In this document: positions 8,872-17,879 of the stretch, piece after piece | How positions within the stretch are numbered: the stretch's first letter is position 1 | Layout of the letters: the number at the start of each line of letters is the position of its first letter | From: Psychrobacillus glaciei | Lineage (GTDB): Bacteria; Bacillota; Bacilli; Bacillales_A; Planococcaceae | Assembly: GCF_008973485.1 (NCBI RefSeq) | Contig: NZ_CP031223.1 | Coordinates: 372,001-436,000, forward strand | Direction of reading: 5' to 3' | DNA length: 64,000 nt | Made by a program: the position numbers and the translations under genes | The notes under the pieces: model-generated | The model's input: the letters and a program-made list of their open reading frames with translations, nothing else | The model's database searches: none | What the model was told of the DNA's origin: nothing

Positions 8872-9396
8872 TTGAGTAAAATACTACAAATATCTATGAC
8901 ATTACTTCTTATTAGTTCGCTAGTGGGATGTGGAACAAACAAGACTGCTGATAAAACCGAAACAGAGGTAAATAAAACTACTACTGAAACACCTACCGAA
9001 AACAATACAACCACAACAACAACTACGAACGAAAACGTTAATACCGATGTGACTGGAAATAATGATCATAAGTTGGAACTAGCGGATGATGTTGCGGATG
9101 AAATAACAAAAATGAGCGAAGTAGATAGTGCAAGTGTTATCGTCACGGATAAAAATGCATATGTGGCCGTTAAGCTTAAAGAGGGTGTTAGCGAAAGTGA
9201 GGCACTTGAGACTAAGATTGCAGATCAAGCAAGAGCTACACATGCCGATTTTAAAAATGTATACGTGTCAACCAATCCAGATTTTGCAAAACAGTTTACT
9301 GAATACGGAGAAAAAATTAGAGCAAACGAACCAGTTGAAGGATTTTTTAAGGAGTTCTCCGATACAATAAAAAGAGTATTCCCTGATGCCCATTAA
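8872..9396 (+). CDS. YhcN/YlaJ-type sporulation lipoprotein
   Basis: 174 residues from TTG 8872, chosen for the AAGGGAGG RBS 7 bases upstream and because it yields a clean lipoprotein signal, with lipobox LVGCG. A Thr/Asn/Glu-rich linker of about 40 residues follows, then a compact domain (ADDVADEITKMSEVDSASVIVTDKNAYVAV, cut here by description: residues about 65-170) with the alternating pattern of the YhcN/YlaJ family, lipoproteins linked to spores and germination. An upstream in-frame ATG at 8782 would bury the signal peptide and is rejected. Possibly controlled from the shared region with the divergent NlpC/P60 gene. Confidence 0.72.
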   Translation: MSKILQISMTLLLISSLVGCGTNKTADKTETEVNKTTTETPTENNTTTTTTTNENVNTDVTGNNDHKLELADDVADEITKMSEVDSASVIVTDKNAYVAVKLKEGVSESEALETKIADQARATHADFKNVYVSTNPDFAKQFTEYGEKIRANEPVEGFFKEFSDTIKRVFPDAH

Positions 9397-9429
9397 TCAA
9401 TGCTAAAAAGAAAGTGGAAGCTTTTTCCG

Positions 9430-9458
9430 TTGATAAAAAGCTCAAAAGGGTTTATTAT
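9430..9458 (+). promoter_or_regulatory. Sigma-A type promoter for the structured RNA
   Basis: TTGATA, 17 bases, TATTAT. Predicted start near 9465, upstream of the folded region. Confidence 0.6.
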
Positions 9459-9464
9459 ATACAC

Positions 9465-9705
9465 ATAGGCTGCATTGTACGTATGGATATTAAGTTTTAA
9501 CCTTTATGCTGTAACAGGGAGTTTTATATAGAAGTTGGAATGACATGCCTCATTCTCTTACGACAATGAGGACAGGCAGGATAACTTTTGCGAACACCCA
9601 CTTTGAGGAGTGGTGGTTTAAAACTTTCTTATTAGAGTACGGCAAAGGCGGCTTACTTAATTTAATTATTAAACGACCGGTTTCCATTGGGAGCCGGTCT
9701 TTTTG
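9465..9705 (+). ncRNA. Unidentified structured RNA or riboswitch-like leader
   Basis: No ORF. The sequence folds by eye into a multibranch: P1 AGTTTTA (9520-9526) with TAAAACT (9619-9625); P2 AAGTT (9532) with AACTT (9583) enclosing a CCTCATT/AATGAGG hairpin (9548-9571); P3 hairpin 9595-9615 with a 6-base loop and one bulged C. A terminator closes it at 9675-9705, and a promoter precedes it. It could be a free ncRNA of about 240 nt, or a leader controlling the formimidoylglutamase gene 100 bases downstream. It does not match the conserved cores I know for purine, SAM, lysine, TPP, FMN, glycine, THF, ZTP, ykkC or ydaO switches, nor 6S or RNase P RNA. Confidence 0.55.
9675..9705 (+). terminator. 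Terminator of structured RNA / attenuator before hutG
   Basis: GACCGG and CCGGTC pair around an inner TTCC/GGGA helix, followed by TTTTTG. It ends 100 bases before the hutG start. Confidence 0.75.
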
Positions 9706-9805
9706 TATTTAAAAAATTCTACTTGTAATGGTGTTAGAAAATTTACATACTTTCCTATATAATTTAGACAATATAGATTTCAATAATTCAGAAGGGGCGA
9801 ATAAT

Positions 9806-10765
9806 TTGTTAAACGAAGTTAAAGAAGGTATCTGGTCAGGACGTACCGATCATACGGAAAATAGATCAAGTTTTCGATATCACCAAATTATTGAGTTGTC
9901 CAAAAGAATGGATGATTACAACTCTAGCGAGGAAACTTGCGTTATTATAGGTTTTGAAAGTGAAGAAGGAGTACGACGAAATAAAGGAAATATAGGTGCT
10001 GCAAAAGCTCCTGATGCTCTACGATCAGAATTAGCTAAATTACCATGGAAAATACCTAACCAAAAGCATCTTGCAGACATTGGAACAATTGCATGCAGAG
10101 ATGATAAATTAGAAAAAGCACAGGAACAACTTGGAGATGTTGTCTCTAAAATTTTAAGTAAAAAAATGATACCTATTATTTTGGGTGGTGGACATGAAAC
10201 CACTTACGGACATTATCTTGGTGTACGAAACTATTTAGGAAAAGAAGCAAAGCTAGGGATTATTAATATAGATGCCCATTTTGATTTACGTTCATATGAC
10301 GAGCAAACTTCTTCTGGCACTATGTTTAAGCAAATACTAGATCAGGATGATAATAGTAGCTATTTCGTTGTTGGCATTCAACGTTACGGAAATACACAAG
10401 AATTATTTGACCGAGCGGATGAATTGGGAGCTAATTATATCTTGGAAGAAAGTATACATATAAGCGAAATAGATAATGTGAACGCAAGAATCAATGATTT
10501 TATAAACCAACAAGATTATATAATGCTTACTTTATGTACAGATGTACTGAATGCCGCTTTTGCGCCAGGTGTAAGTGCTCCATCACCATTTGGGTTGGAT
10601 CCAAGTGTTGTACGATCCATCATTCGAAATGTCACTACCAAAAAAAAGACGCTTTCCTTTGATATTTCGGAAGTTAATCCTTCATTGGACGAAAATAATC
10701 GAACTGTAAAGCTTGGTGCATATTTAATAAACGAAGCCATTACATCCTTCTTAGACAGGGATTGA
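9806..10765 (+). CDS. hutG: Formimidoylglutamase (HutG-like, ureohydrolase family)
   Basis: Splits N-formimidoyl-glutamate to glutamate and formamide, the last step of this histidine-degradation route, with two Mn ions. Start TTG 9806 has GAAGGGG 8 bases upstream and gives 319 residues, the normal HutG length; ATG 9728 has no RBS. Metal motifs: GGGHETTYG, NIDAHFDLR, and CTDVLNAAFAPGVSAPSPFGL. In the last, the first Asp of the usual ureohydrolase D-x-D is Cys; this may be normal for Bacillus-type HutG. The WSGRTD start and APGVSAPSPFGL segment favour HutG over agmatinase or arginase. It stands alone, about 42 kb from hutUIH, behind a structured RNA with a terminator. Confidence 0.8.
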   Translation: MLNEVKEGIWSGRTDHTENRSSFRYHQIIELSKRMDDYNSSEETCVIIGFESEEGVRRNKGNIGAAKAPDALRSELAKLPWKIPNQKHLADIGTIACRDDKLEKAQEQLGDVVSKILSKKMIPIILGGGHETTYGHYLGVRNYLGKEAKLGIINIDAHFDLRSYDEQTSSGTMFKQILDQDDNSSYFVVGIQRYGNTQELFDRADELGANYILEESIHISEIDNVNARINDFINQQDYIMLTLCTDVLNAAFAPGVSAPSPFGLDPSVVRSIIRNVTTKKKTLSFDISEVNPSLDENNRTVKLGAYLINEAITSFLDRD

Positions 10766-10816
10766 ACGAAAGTAGTTTTTAGTGAGTAATCATTAATTTT
10801 CTGGCCATCATAATAC

Positions 10817-10852
10817 AAAAGCGAAGAGCTAACCAAGCCCTTCGCTTTTAAC
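10817..10852 (+). terminator. Terminator after hutG
   Basis: AAAAGCGAAG and CTTCGCTTTT arms around a 13-base loop. The rest of the roughly 300-base gap to the helicase gene shows nothing further. Confidence 0.8.
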
Positions 10853-11065
10853 TTTATTAAGCCTAAATTATAATGCAATGAGCTTGCGCAAGAGCTCTCC
10901 ACTTTAAATAATGGCGGTATGTATATAGAAATCTACAATTCAGAGTGGTTCAAACCCGACTGAAATTGAGAAAGGTTTGATGGAAAACTTCTACATTCAA
11001 GATTTGCATGAAAAGTGCTAACATAGATAAGTTGAACATTATATAAATGAAAAGGAGGCATGTCG

Positions 11066-14000
11066 ATGCGAAAAGAATTAGCCAATATAGAAACGATGCG
11101 ATGCAATCTTATTATAACGAATAAGGCTCGCGCGGGAATTCTAGAATTGTCCAAAGATGAGCATGCCTTTTTTAAAATGCAAGAATCCTTTCATATACAT
11201 ATAGAAAAGCGTCCAGTTAATTCTCACGGGAATATATCCCTTTCCCTTTATTTTGATAATGAAATAAATGAGATACTAGCAGAAAAATTAAATGGTAAAG
11301 TTGCAGTGATGGAATGCGTTTTACAAAACGATGGTTTACTAGCAACGGGCTTTTATATAAGAGGATCCAAAGTTCGAGTTCGGACAAATAGACGTCTACC
11401 GGTAAATTTGAAACTCATAACTGCTCGGAATAATGGTGCAGGTTTACCTATCCAATTACATGCTAAAATTCGTGAATTACCTATAGCAGAGGAACGATCC
11501 GAGTATGTGAAGAAACGGATTTCTAGTTGGGAAGGGTATTTGAAGATTCAAGAGCGCAATGCGGATATTGCAGACATTACAACTGCTTACTCAAGAATGA
11601 TTTTAAATGAAGGCTTTAATAGAATGACACTTGTGGGGTGTAACTTAGACGGAAACGAGTGGAATAAAATAAAGAACCTCAGTGTAACTTTGAAGGGTTT
11701 TCAAAATGACATTGGTGACGTTTTAAAAGTTGATCGCAATAAAAAAACAGTAGAAATCGAGCTTAAACCAAAGCTCAGAGATATGGCAAGAAGAAACCAG
11801 TTAAACCCCAGAACGAGAGAAGCTGTATTCAGCAATTTTGCGACGCTAAGCCAAATTAGAAGACTTCGAAAAGGATTTGAAGACCTTCAAAATGGCCTAG
11901 CAGCAAATGCCAATCTTGAAAAGATATTATTTGAAGATAGACCAACAATACGTATAACAGATAAGCGTAAGGAGTTGGTATTCCATAATCAGTTAAATGA
12001 ATTCCAACAAGAAGCAGTTATAGGGGCTATGTCTGCCAAAGACTTATATGTTATTCAAGGACCTCCCGGAACAGGGAAAACTACTGTGATATCTGAAATT
12101 TGTCAACAAAATGCTAAAGCAGGGCTACGTACTTTAGTTGCTTCCCAGTCTAACTTGGCTGTTGATAATGCCCTTAGTAGATTACTTTCAAATAAAGACA
12201 TACGTATATTACGGTTTGGTCGAACAGAGAGTATCGAAGAAGAGGGAAAGAAGTTCATAGAAGAAAACGTAGGACAATATTGGAAAGATCAAACGTTAAG
12301 TGTATTACAACATGAAATAGAATCTCATTCCATAAAAGAAGGACAACTAGAAGATGCAATAGCTAATGATAAAGTACAAATAGAAACCCTACAAAATCAT
12401 TTAATTTCCTTACAAGAAGATATAAAAAAGAAAGATGCTGCCAAGCTTGAATATGCCTCTAGAATAGAAGAGATAAAGAAGCTTAAAAGAAGTTTAGTTC
12501 TTCTGAAAAAAGAACGAGAAGAGCTTGAAAATACACGAATGAATTTAGAAAAATCTTTCGAAGAACTATCGAAGGAAATGACTACGATGGAAGATTTCAT
12601 CCAGTCCAATTTAACGAGTCCAGAATTAATTGAAAAAATGAATCAATTAGTTTTAGAAATCGAAATGTCTAAAGTTCAGTTATTTTATCAACAAACCATA
12701 CAAGAGATTAGAACTGCAGAAGAGATATTAAATGCAACAAGACACGAATATCAAGTTGTGCAATTGAAAATGGAAGGCTTAGAACAGTTTGTAATTGAAA
12801 TTCCTTCCGTTCGCAAATTAGATTCCTTGAAAAGCTATATGACGCAAAATGATATAATGCCGTTTTCTATGTTGGAGCGTCAAATAGCAGAGTTGGACCG
12901 TTTAATAGAAACGATTCGGTCTTTTGAGGATTGGGAAGAACTAAATAAACGACTTTTGTCTGCTATTGGATATATAGAAGGTTTATTGAAAGAGAATCAG
13001 GTATCTTTAGAAAATGTAAAAAATAATGTGAATAGCCAAGGGATTATTTTTGATTCGTCTTATTCTGTGAAAGAAATCCATCAATTCATCGACAGTATGA
13101 AACGATTATTAACTTCGGGAGAAATAACGATAGAAAAATTAGAAGTGTATTTGGAAGGGTTAAATGTAAGGAAGAAATTTGTATGGAAACAAGGAGCAAT
13201 TTTAGCAAAAGCAAAGTCGGATTCTACTGAGAAGTTCCAAACGATAAAAGTTGACATGACAGAGCAAGTAAAGAAAACAATTTATCAAATAGAACAAAAC
13301 AGAAACTTACTGAAAAACAATGGATTTATCCAAAAAGAACAGTTGGATCTGTTAATAGAAAGAAGCGTTGAAATTCGGAGACAATTAGGAAATGTAGAGA
13401 ATATTCCACAACTACATCACTTACAATCGGAAATACAGCAAAAAGAAAATGCATATAATCACTTGAAGAAAACGGAAGAAACAATAACCCAATATGTAAG
13501 TAATATAGAAATTAAAAAAAATAATGCGGAAAACACAGCTGAAAAAATGGAAATGTGTATAAAAGAACTTCAAGAAAAAGAGCATGAAAGTAAAAAAGTG
13601 AATTCAGAAGGTCTAGAGCAAGAGAGACAAGTTAAAGCTTTAGAAGAAATAATGAATAAGAATCCTGAAGAAGAGCATGAGAAAACATTAACCAAATTAA
13701 CGCTTATATCGGAAAAGATAGAGTCTCTTACGCACAAACTAGAGCAGATACCAATTACGCATCCTATCCAAAACGAATGGTTCTCTTTACTAAAAGAGGC
13801 AAACGACCATGATTTGGATGAAATTCGAAAACTTTATGTAAGACACGCAAATGTAATTGGGACAACTTGTGTAGCATCCGCTAGAAAAGAGTTTATGGAC
13901 AATTATCCTATTTTCGATGTCGTTATAATTGATGAGGTGTCAAAAGCCACTCCACCTGAATTACTTTTGCCAATGTTAAAAGGGAAGAAGATTATTTTAG

Positions 14001-14881
14001 TAGGGGATCATCATCAGCTCCCTCCTCTAGTCGGAGAAGATACGCTCGATGAAACACTAAAAGCAATTTTAGAAGAGAGCGATAGTTTCGAGGAAAAAGA
14101 TGAATTGAAGAAACTATTAAAAGAGTCTTTATTTGAACGACTATTTAAAAACTTACCAAAAAGCAATAAAACAATGTTAGCCATCCAGTATCGAATGCAT
14201 GAAAGTATTATGGAGACAATTACACCATTTTACGAGGAAGAAAACTATCGCCTGCAATGTGGATTAGTGGATTCCGATTCTGTTCGTGACCATTTACTTG
14301 AATCTAATTATGTAAAAAGAAACGATCATCTTCTATGGATCAATATGCCAAACGAACCGGCTTATTTTGAAGAGAGAGTAAAAGATGGAAAAAGTCGTTT
14401 TAACCAGGCGGAATTAGACACAATTCGAGACGTTTTAATTGATTTGGACAAGGCAACCGAAACCGCCAAAAATGAAGGGCGAATGGGGCAAGATGAAAGA
14501 AAGAGCATAGGAGTAATTAGTTTTTACGGTGAGCAGGTTAAAAGGATAGATAGACTGATTCAACAAGAAACTAACTTAAAGCATTTAACTTTCAGAACCG
14601 GAACAGTCGATAAGTTTCAAGGTATGGAAATGGATGTCATCCTATTGAGCATGGTTCGTAATAATAAGGATAAAAATGGTGATATTGGATTTGCAAATGA
14701 TTATAGACGTTTAAATGTAGCGTTATCCCGAGCAAGGGAATTGCTCGTTCTTGTAGGAAGTGCGGACATGTTTACGGAGCGGACGAAACTAAAAGATTCA
14801 AGAAAGATGTATACACGATTGCTCGATATTGTAAAAAATAAAAATGGTTTCCGAGACCAAAAACTAATGAAGTTGACTTAG
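11066..14881 (+). CDS. Large SF1 (Upf1/Dna2-like) helicase with coiled-coil insertion
   Basis: 1271 residues. Helicase motifs in order: NEFQQEAV (Q-motif-like), GPPGTGKTT near 332, VVIIDEVSKATPPE near 954, ILVGDHHQLPP, AIQYRMHESI, TVDKFQGMEMDVILL, and RRLNVALSRAR. These are the Upf1/Dna2-like SF1B set, translocases on RNA or DNA. Between the first two motif blocks (about 400-930) lies a Glu/Lys-rich coiled coil unusual in length. Residues 1-300 form an N-terminal domain I do not recognise. ATG 11066 is preferred (AAAGGAGG with 7-base spacing) over ATG 11060. The next gene starts 12 bases after the stop, so the two form an operon. No transmembrane segment or nuclease motif was found. Role unknown: RNA metabolism, DNA repair and phage defence are all possible. 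Confidence 0.8.
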   Translation: MRKELANIETMRCNLIITNKARAGILELSKDEHAFFKMQESFHIHIEKRPVNSHGNISLSLYFDNEINEILAEKLNGKVAVMECVLQNDGLLATGFYIRGSKVRVRTNRRLPVNLKLITARNNGAGLPIQLHAKIRELPIAEERSEYVKKRISSWEGYLKIQERNADIADITTAYSRMILNEGFNRMTLVGCNLDGNEWNKIKNLSVTLKGFQNDIGDVLKVDRNKKTVEIELKPKLRDMARRNQLNPRTREAVFSNFATLSQIRRLRKGFEDLQNGLAANANLEKILFEDRPTIRITDKRKELVFHNQLNEFQQEAVIGAMSAKDLYVIQGPPGTGKTTVISEICQQNAKAGLRTLVASQSNLAVDNALSRLLSNKDIRILRFGRTESIEEEGKKFIEENVGQYWKDQTLSVLQHEIESHSIKEGQLEDAIANDKVQIETLQNHLISLQEDIKKKDAAKLEYASRIEEIKKLKRSLVLLKKEREELENTRMNLEKSFEELSKEMTTMEDFIQSNLTSPELIEKMNQLVLEIEMSKVQLFYQQTIQEIRTAEEILNATRHEYQVVQLKMEGLEQFVIEIPSVRKLDSLKSYMTQNDIMPFSMLERQIAELDRLIETIRSFEDWEELNKRLLSAIGYIEGLLKENQVSLENVKNNVNSQGIIFDSSYSVKEIHQFIDSMKRLLTSGEITIEKLEVYLEGLNVRKKFVWKQGAILAKAKSDSTEKFQTIKVDMTEQVKKTIYQIEQNRNLLKNNGFIQKEQLDLLIERSVEIRRQLGNVENIPQLHHLQSEIQQKENAYNHLKKTEETITQYVSNIEIKKNNAENTAEKMEMCIKELQEKEHESKKVNSEGLEQERQVKALEEIMNKNPEEEHEKTLTKLTLISEKIESLTHKLEQIPITHPIQNEWFSLLKEANDHDLDEIRKLYVRHANVIGTTCVASARKEFMDNYPIFDVVIIDEVSKATPPELLLPMLKGKKIILVGDHHQLPPLVGEDTLDETLKAILEESDSFEEKDELKKLLKESLFERLFKNLPKSNKTMLAIQYRMHESIMETITPFYEEENYRLQCGLVDSDSVRDHLLESNYVKRNDHLLWINMPNEPAYFEERVKDGKSRFNQAELDTIRDVLIDLDKATETAKNEGRMGQDERKSIGVISFYGEQVKRIDRLIQQETNLKHLTFRTGTVDKFQGMEMDVILLSMVRNNKDKNGDIGFANDYRRLNVALSRARELLVLVGSADMFTERTKLKDSRKMYTRLLDIVKNKNGFRDQKLMKLT

Positions 14882-14893
14882 GAGTATAAGAAC

Positions 14894-15652
14894 ATGCGTG
14901 ATTTGGAAAAGAGATTAAAAAAAGAACTGCAACAAAATATAAAGGTAAAAATCATGCATTCCGCTATGTGGAGTATACCGATCCATTCGGTCGAAGCTGA
15001 ATTCATTGCAATGAAGCGGACAAAAATGGATGTCCTTATGAAAATGATGCTTATTACTTTTCAAAAAGCTAAAATTGCAAATGCAGAGGAAATAAGTGAG
15101 TTGCTACTTGTGGAGCAGCTCTTTATTCAAGATTTAACAGAGATTATGTTGAAAACTCGCCTCATTAAGAAAAGTGAGAGCATATATAAATTAACTGATA
15201 GAGGATTTCAACAATTAGAAAACGGTATATTTGAAGAAGAGCAAGAAGCAGAGTCTCAGAATGTTCTCTACAGTCCTAGCCATGAAGCATTTTTAAAAGG
15301 CGTATTAAAAGAGGCTCCTGAGGAACAGCTCGACATTTATCGTTACGTAAAAGAAGACTATTTGGATGAAGAACTATCTTTTGAAAACGAGTCAATCATT
15401 CATGCGCTTCAAGCGAATGGCTTGGAAAAGAAAGAGGGAGATGTCCAAACTGTTATCTCTGAAATTGTCTCGACAACCGATTTGTTTATAGAGGATGTCC
15501 CTTGCGTAGAGATTATCCTTTATAACAAAGAAGAAGACATCATCTATGCTCGAGTCTGGAATACATTACTAGAACGCTGGGACGAGACATTGGAAAACCA
15601 ATTAAATGAAAAAGAACGACTAGTATGGAGAAAAGCTTATTTAGATAGTTAG
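14894..15652 (+). CDS. Helicase-linked protein with predicted winged-helix region
   Basis: 252 residues, family not recognised. The N-terminal half is helical and charged. Around 65-110 a stretch (AEEISELLLVEQLFIQDL, then TRLIKKSESIYKLTDRG) has the helix-turn-helix plus beta-wing rhythm of a winged-helix domain. An acidic linker (FEEEQEAES) follows, then an alpha/beta C-terminal domain ending in WRKAYLDS. No catalytic motif, signal or membrane segment is visible. Its start lies 12 bases after the helicase stop with an AGGAG-like site overlapping that stop, so the pair is co-transcribed. A helicase cofactor, loader or nucleic-acid-binding specificity subunit is an inference from the linkage only. 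Confidence 0.6.
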   Translation: MRDLEKRLKKELQQNIKVKIMHSAMWSIPIHSVEAEFIAMKRTKMDVLMKMMLITFQKAKIANAEEISELLLVEQLFIQDLTEIMLKTRLIKKSESIYKLTDRGFQQLENGIFEEEQEAESQNVLYSPSHEAFLKGVLKEAPEEQLDIYRYVKEDYLDEELSFENESIIHALQANGLEKKEGDVQTVISEIVSTTDLFIEDVPCVEIILYNKEEDIIYARVWNTLLERWDETLENQLNEKERLVWRKAYLDS

Positions 15653-15778
15653 TAATGAATGTACATTAAATGGTAGAGTTAGACCAATTCCTATGAAGAA
15701 GAAAAAATGTTGTGCGTACAGAATAAGTAATCTTATAATGAATATAAACTTTGAATTACAGTAAAGGGGGATGAATTA

Positions 15779-16216
15779 ATGACGACTAAATTTGGTGATG
15801 TGCAAGAGGTTTTGGAAAATTACAAATCCGCCATTTATGAGAAAGATGTTGAAAGATTTTTATCTTCATACGCTTCTGATATACATATTTATGATTGCTG
15901 GGAAAAGTGGGAAAGCATCGGTATTTCCAATTGGCGAGAAATGGTGAAAGAATGGTTTAATGGATTAACTGAGGAAGGCGTTTTACTCAAAATAGATTTT
16001 AATGATTTAGTAGTAGAGGAAAGTTCGAACATGGCTTTTGTTCGCTGTGCTATTAAGTTTGCTGCTCAAAATGAATCAGGAGAAATACTTCGTCAGACGA
16101 CAAATAGATTCACATTCTGTTTAAGAAGAGTAAATGAATCTTGGTCCATTTTACACGAACATTCATCATTACCAATAAATATAGGGACTGGGAAGGGTAT
16201 TTTTAACTTGAAGTGA
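15779..16216 (+). CDS. NTF2/SnoaL-like protein
   Basis: 145 residues with the cone fold pattern of SnoaL/DUF4440: an N-terminal helix (VLENYKSAIYEKDVERFLSSYASD), DIHIYDCWEKWESIG, then three beta strands ending TTNRFTFCLRR and SWSILHEHSS. Members include ketosteroid-isomerase-like enzymes and small binding proteins, and activity cannot be told from sequence. RBS AAAGGGGG before ATG 15779. It is a single gene with no operon partner in view; the following 240 bases contain nothing recognisable. Confidence 0.72.
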   Translation: MTTKFGDVQEVLENYKSAIYEKDVERFLSSYASDIHIYDCWEKWESIGISNWREMVKEWFNGLTEEGVLLKIDFNDLVVEESSNMAFVRCAIKFAAQNESGEILRQTTNRFTFCLRRVNESWSILHEHSSLPINIGTGKGIFNLK

Positions 16217-16457
16217 GAACGAACCCAACTCGTTAAACTCAGTAAATTAAGTATGAAAAAACCTGCTTTATAAAGGCACTAAGCAATACTAAAAACAACT
16301 GAGTTAAATAAAATTAACCCCAAAAATAATTATATGAGCAAATGTGTTGATTTTGCCGGATATAGAAAACCATCGTTTTGAATAAAGATCAATTAGCTGA
16401 AGGTAAACAGATTAAAGAATATAACTAAAAAGGTGAAATTGAGGGGGAGGAATAGAA

Positions 16458-17318
16458 TTGAAGAAGTTTCAAATAGCTGTAGATGGTAGTACTTTTCACG
16501 GATGTGAATTTGGTGATAACAATCTTCCTTCACTTGTTTGTCTTCACGGAATGACTGGTGATTTAAAAAGTTTTTTGGGGCTTATTGAATACCTAATAAA
16601 TGATTTTCATCTTATTCTTATAGATAACCCAGGACATGGCGAAACTGAATCACTAAAAATGGAGGAGGATTATATGTTTTCCTCCTTAGCAAAACGTATT
16701 TATCAAGTAATACAAAAAATTACTAATAAACCTTTTTACATGTTGGGACATTCATGGGGGGCAGACATTTGCCTAAACGTAGCAAAACTATTTCCGACTA
16801 AGATAAGCGGCGTTATTTTATTAGACGGAGGATATGCGTTTCCTGAACATGTTGATGGACTGACAGAGGAAAAAGCCTTGATAGATTGGAAGGAATATGT
16901 TGAATCAAGTATATATGGTTCTTGGGACGAAGTGGTCAAAGAATACCAAAGTTACACAACAAAGCAATGGGATACAAATCTTAATTCAATAATAACATCT
17001 ACTTTTAAAAAGGTTAAAGATAACTATATATTTAAGGCCGATGTTTTCAGTATTTTAGCAATTATTAAGGCATTCTATAAAGAGCCTTGTTCGACCACTT
17101 TTGATAGTATTCAGTGCCCTGTTTTATTACTTCATGCAACAATTCTACCGACAGATTCATCCCGAAAAAAGGGAATACAGGAAATTAAAAAAGGCATTAA
17201 AGTATTAAAGGTAATAGGCATAGAAAACACTAAACACCACCTTCATTGGGACTGTCCTGAAAAAGTTGCTAATGAAATTCTGTTGTGGAAACAGGAAAGC
17301 AATCATGAAGTTTATTAA
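16458..17318 (+). CDS. Alpha/beta hydrolase
   Basis: 286 residues with the alpha/beta-hydrolase order: oxyanion segment LVCLHGMTG, nucleophile elbow GHSWGAD (Ser), an acid candidate on the strand CPVLLLHATILPTD, and the late His in TKHHLHWDCPEKV. Start TTG 16458 follows GGGGGAGG with good spacing. Esterase, lipase or C-C hydrolase cannot be told apart; no signal peptide, so cytoplasmic. A strong terminator follows. Confidence 0.8.
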   Translation: MKKFQIAVDGSTFHGCEFGDNNLPSLVCLHGMTGDLKSFLGLIEYLINDFHLILIDNPGHGETESLKMEEDYMFSSLAKRIYQVIQKITNKPFYMLGHSWGADICLNVAKLFPTKISGVILLDGGYAFPEHVDGLTEEKALIDWKEYVESSIYGSWDEVVKEYQSYTTKQWDTNLNSIITSTFKKVKDNYIFKADVFSILAIIKAFYKEPCSTTFDSIQCPVLLLHATILPTDSSRKKGIQEIKKGIKVLKVIGIENTKHHLHWDCPEKVANEILLWKQESNHEVY

Positions 17319-17364
17319 CAACATTTTCTTCTTCAACAAATTACGATTGTAGAAGAAAATAGTT

Positions 17365-17405
17365 AAAGTAGCCTTGTTAAATTGTTTTTAACAAGGCTAC
17401 TTTTG
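17365..17405 (+). terminator. Terminator after hydrolase gene
   Basis: Seventeen-base arms AAAGTAGCCTTGTTAAA and TTTAACAAGGCTACTTT, followed by a further T run. Confidence 0.9.
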
Positions 17406-17420
17406 TATCTCATTAATTTT

Positions 17421-17879
17421 CTATTTAAACTGCTCAAATTGTTTAGTTACGCATCGCTTTTGGTTTTCTGCAAAGTATTTTTCAACCGCAATTAATCTAT
17501 ACACCAAATCCTCTTTCGAAAGCCACATATACCTCTTTTGGATGATGTATACATACCCCGTTCAGATTAATGATCCTTCGTCAAATATAGAGGACATTAC
17601 AGGCATTCTACGCGTGTTTTTTAATTTATACGTTCTGTTATGTTTGTGATAATAAGAATGTAGTTCCTCATTACGTTTAATTGTATTTTGGTGGATACCT
17701 TTTCCATCAACTGTTTTTGAATGCTCACTAATGTTGAGATAAGTTATGGGAATCCTTTGTTCTACGAGAAAATCAATTGTTTCAATATCAATAGTAAGTG
17801 AATGATCTTTACGTTGCTGATGCACTTTATCAAGCCATTACCGCTTATCTGAATGGATTACGCTTTGTTGCTGGTTCAT
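17421..17879 (-). pseudogene. Tn554-type tnpC remnant with two in-frame stops
   Basis: Read from ATG at 17877-17879 on the minus strand: MNQQQSVIHSDKR, stop (TAA, 17838-17840), WLDKVHQQRKDHSLTID and on to FDEGSLI, stop (TGA, 17562-17564), then TGYVYIIQKRYMWLSKEDL to VTKQFEQFK and a final TAG at 17421. One frame carries about 150 codons broken by two nonsense changes. Its start overlaps the end of the tnpB remnant, the arrangement of Tn554-family tnpB-tnpC, where TnpC assists the two integrase-like transposases. The gene is dead. Assignment rests on the linked tnpB tail and general resemblance. Confidence 0.65.

Noticed and set aside
9465-9705. 6S RNA, tmRNA, RNase P or a named riboswitch
   Set aside because: Conserved cores of these RNAs that I know are not visible, so it is left unidentified.
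11066-15652. Assignment to Hachiman, Zorya, Mokosh or DISARM defence
   Set aside because: The partner protein lacks the nuclease, PLD, kinase or methylase signatures expected for those systems.
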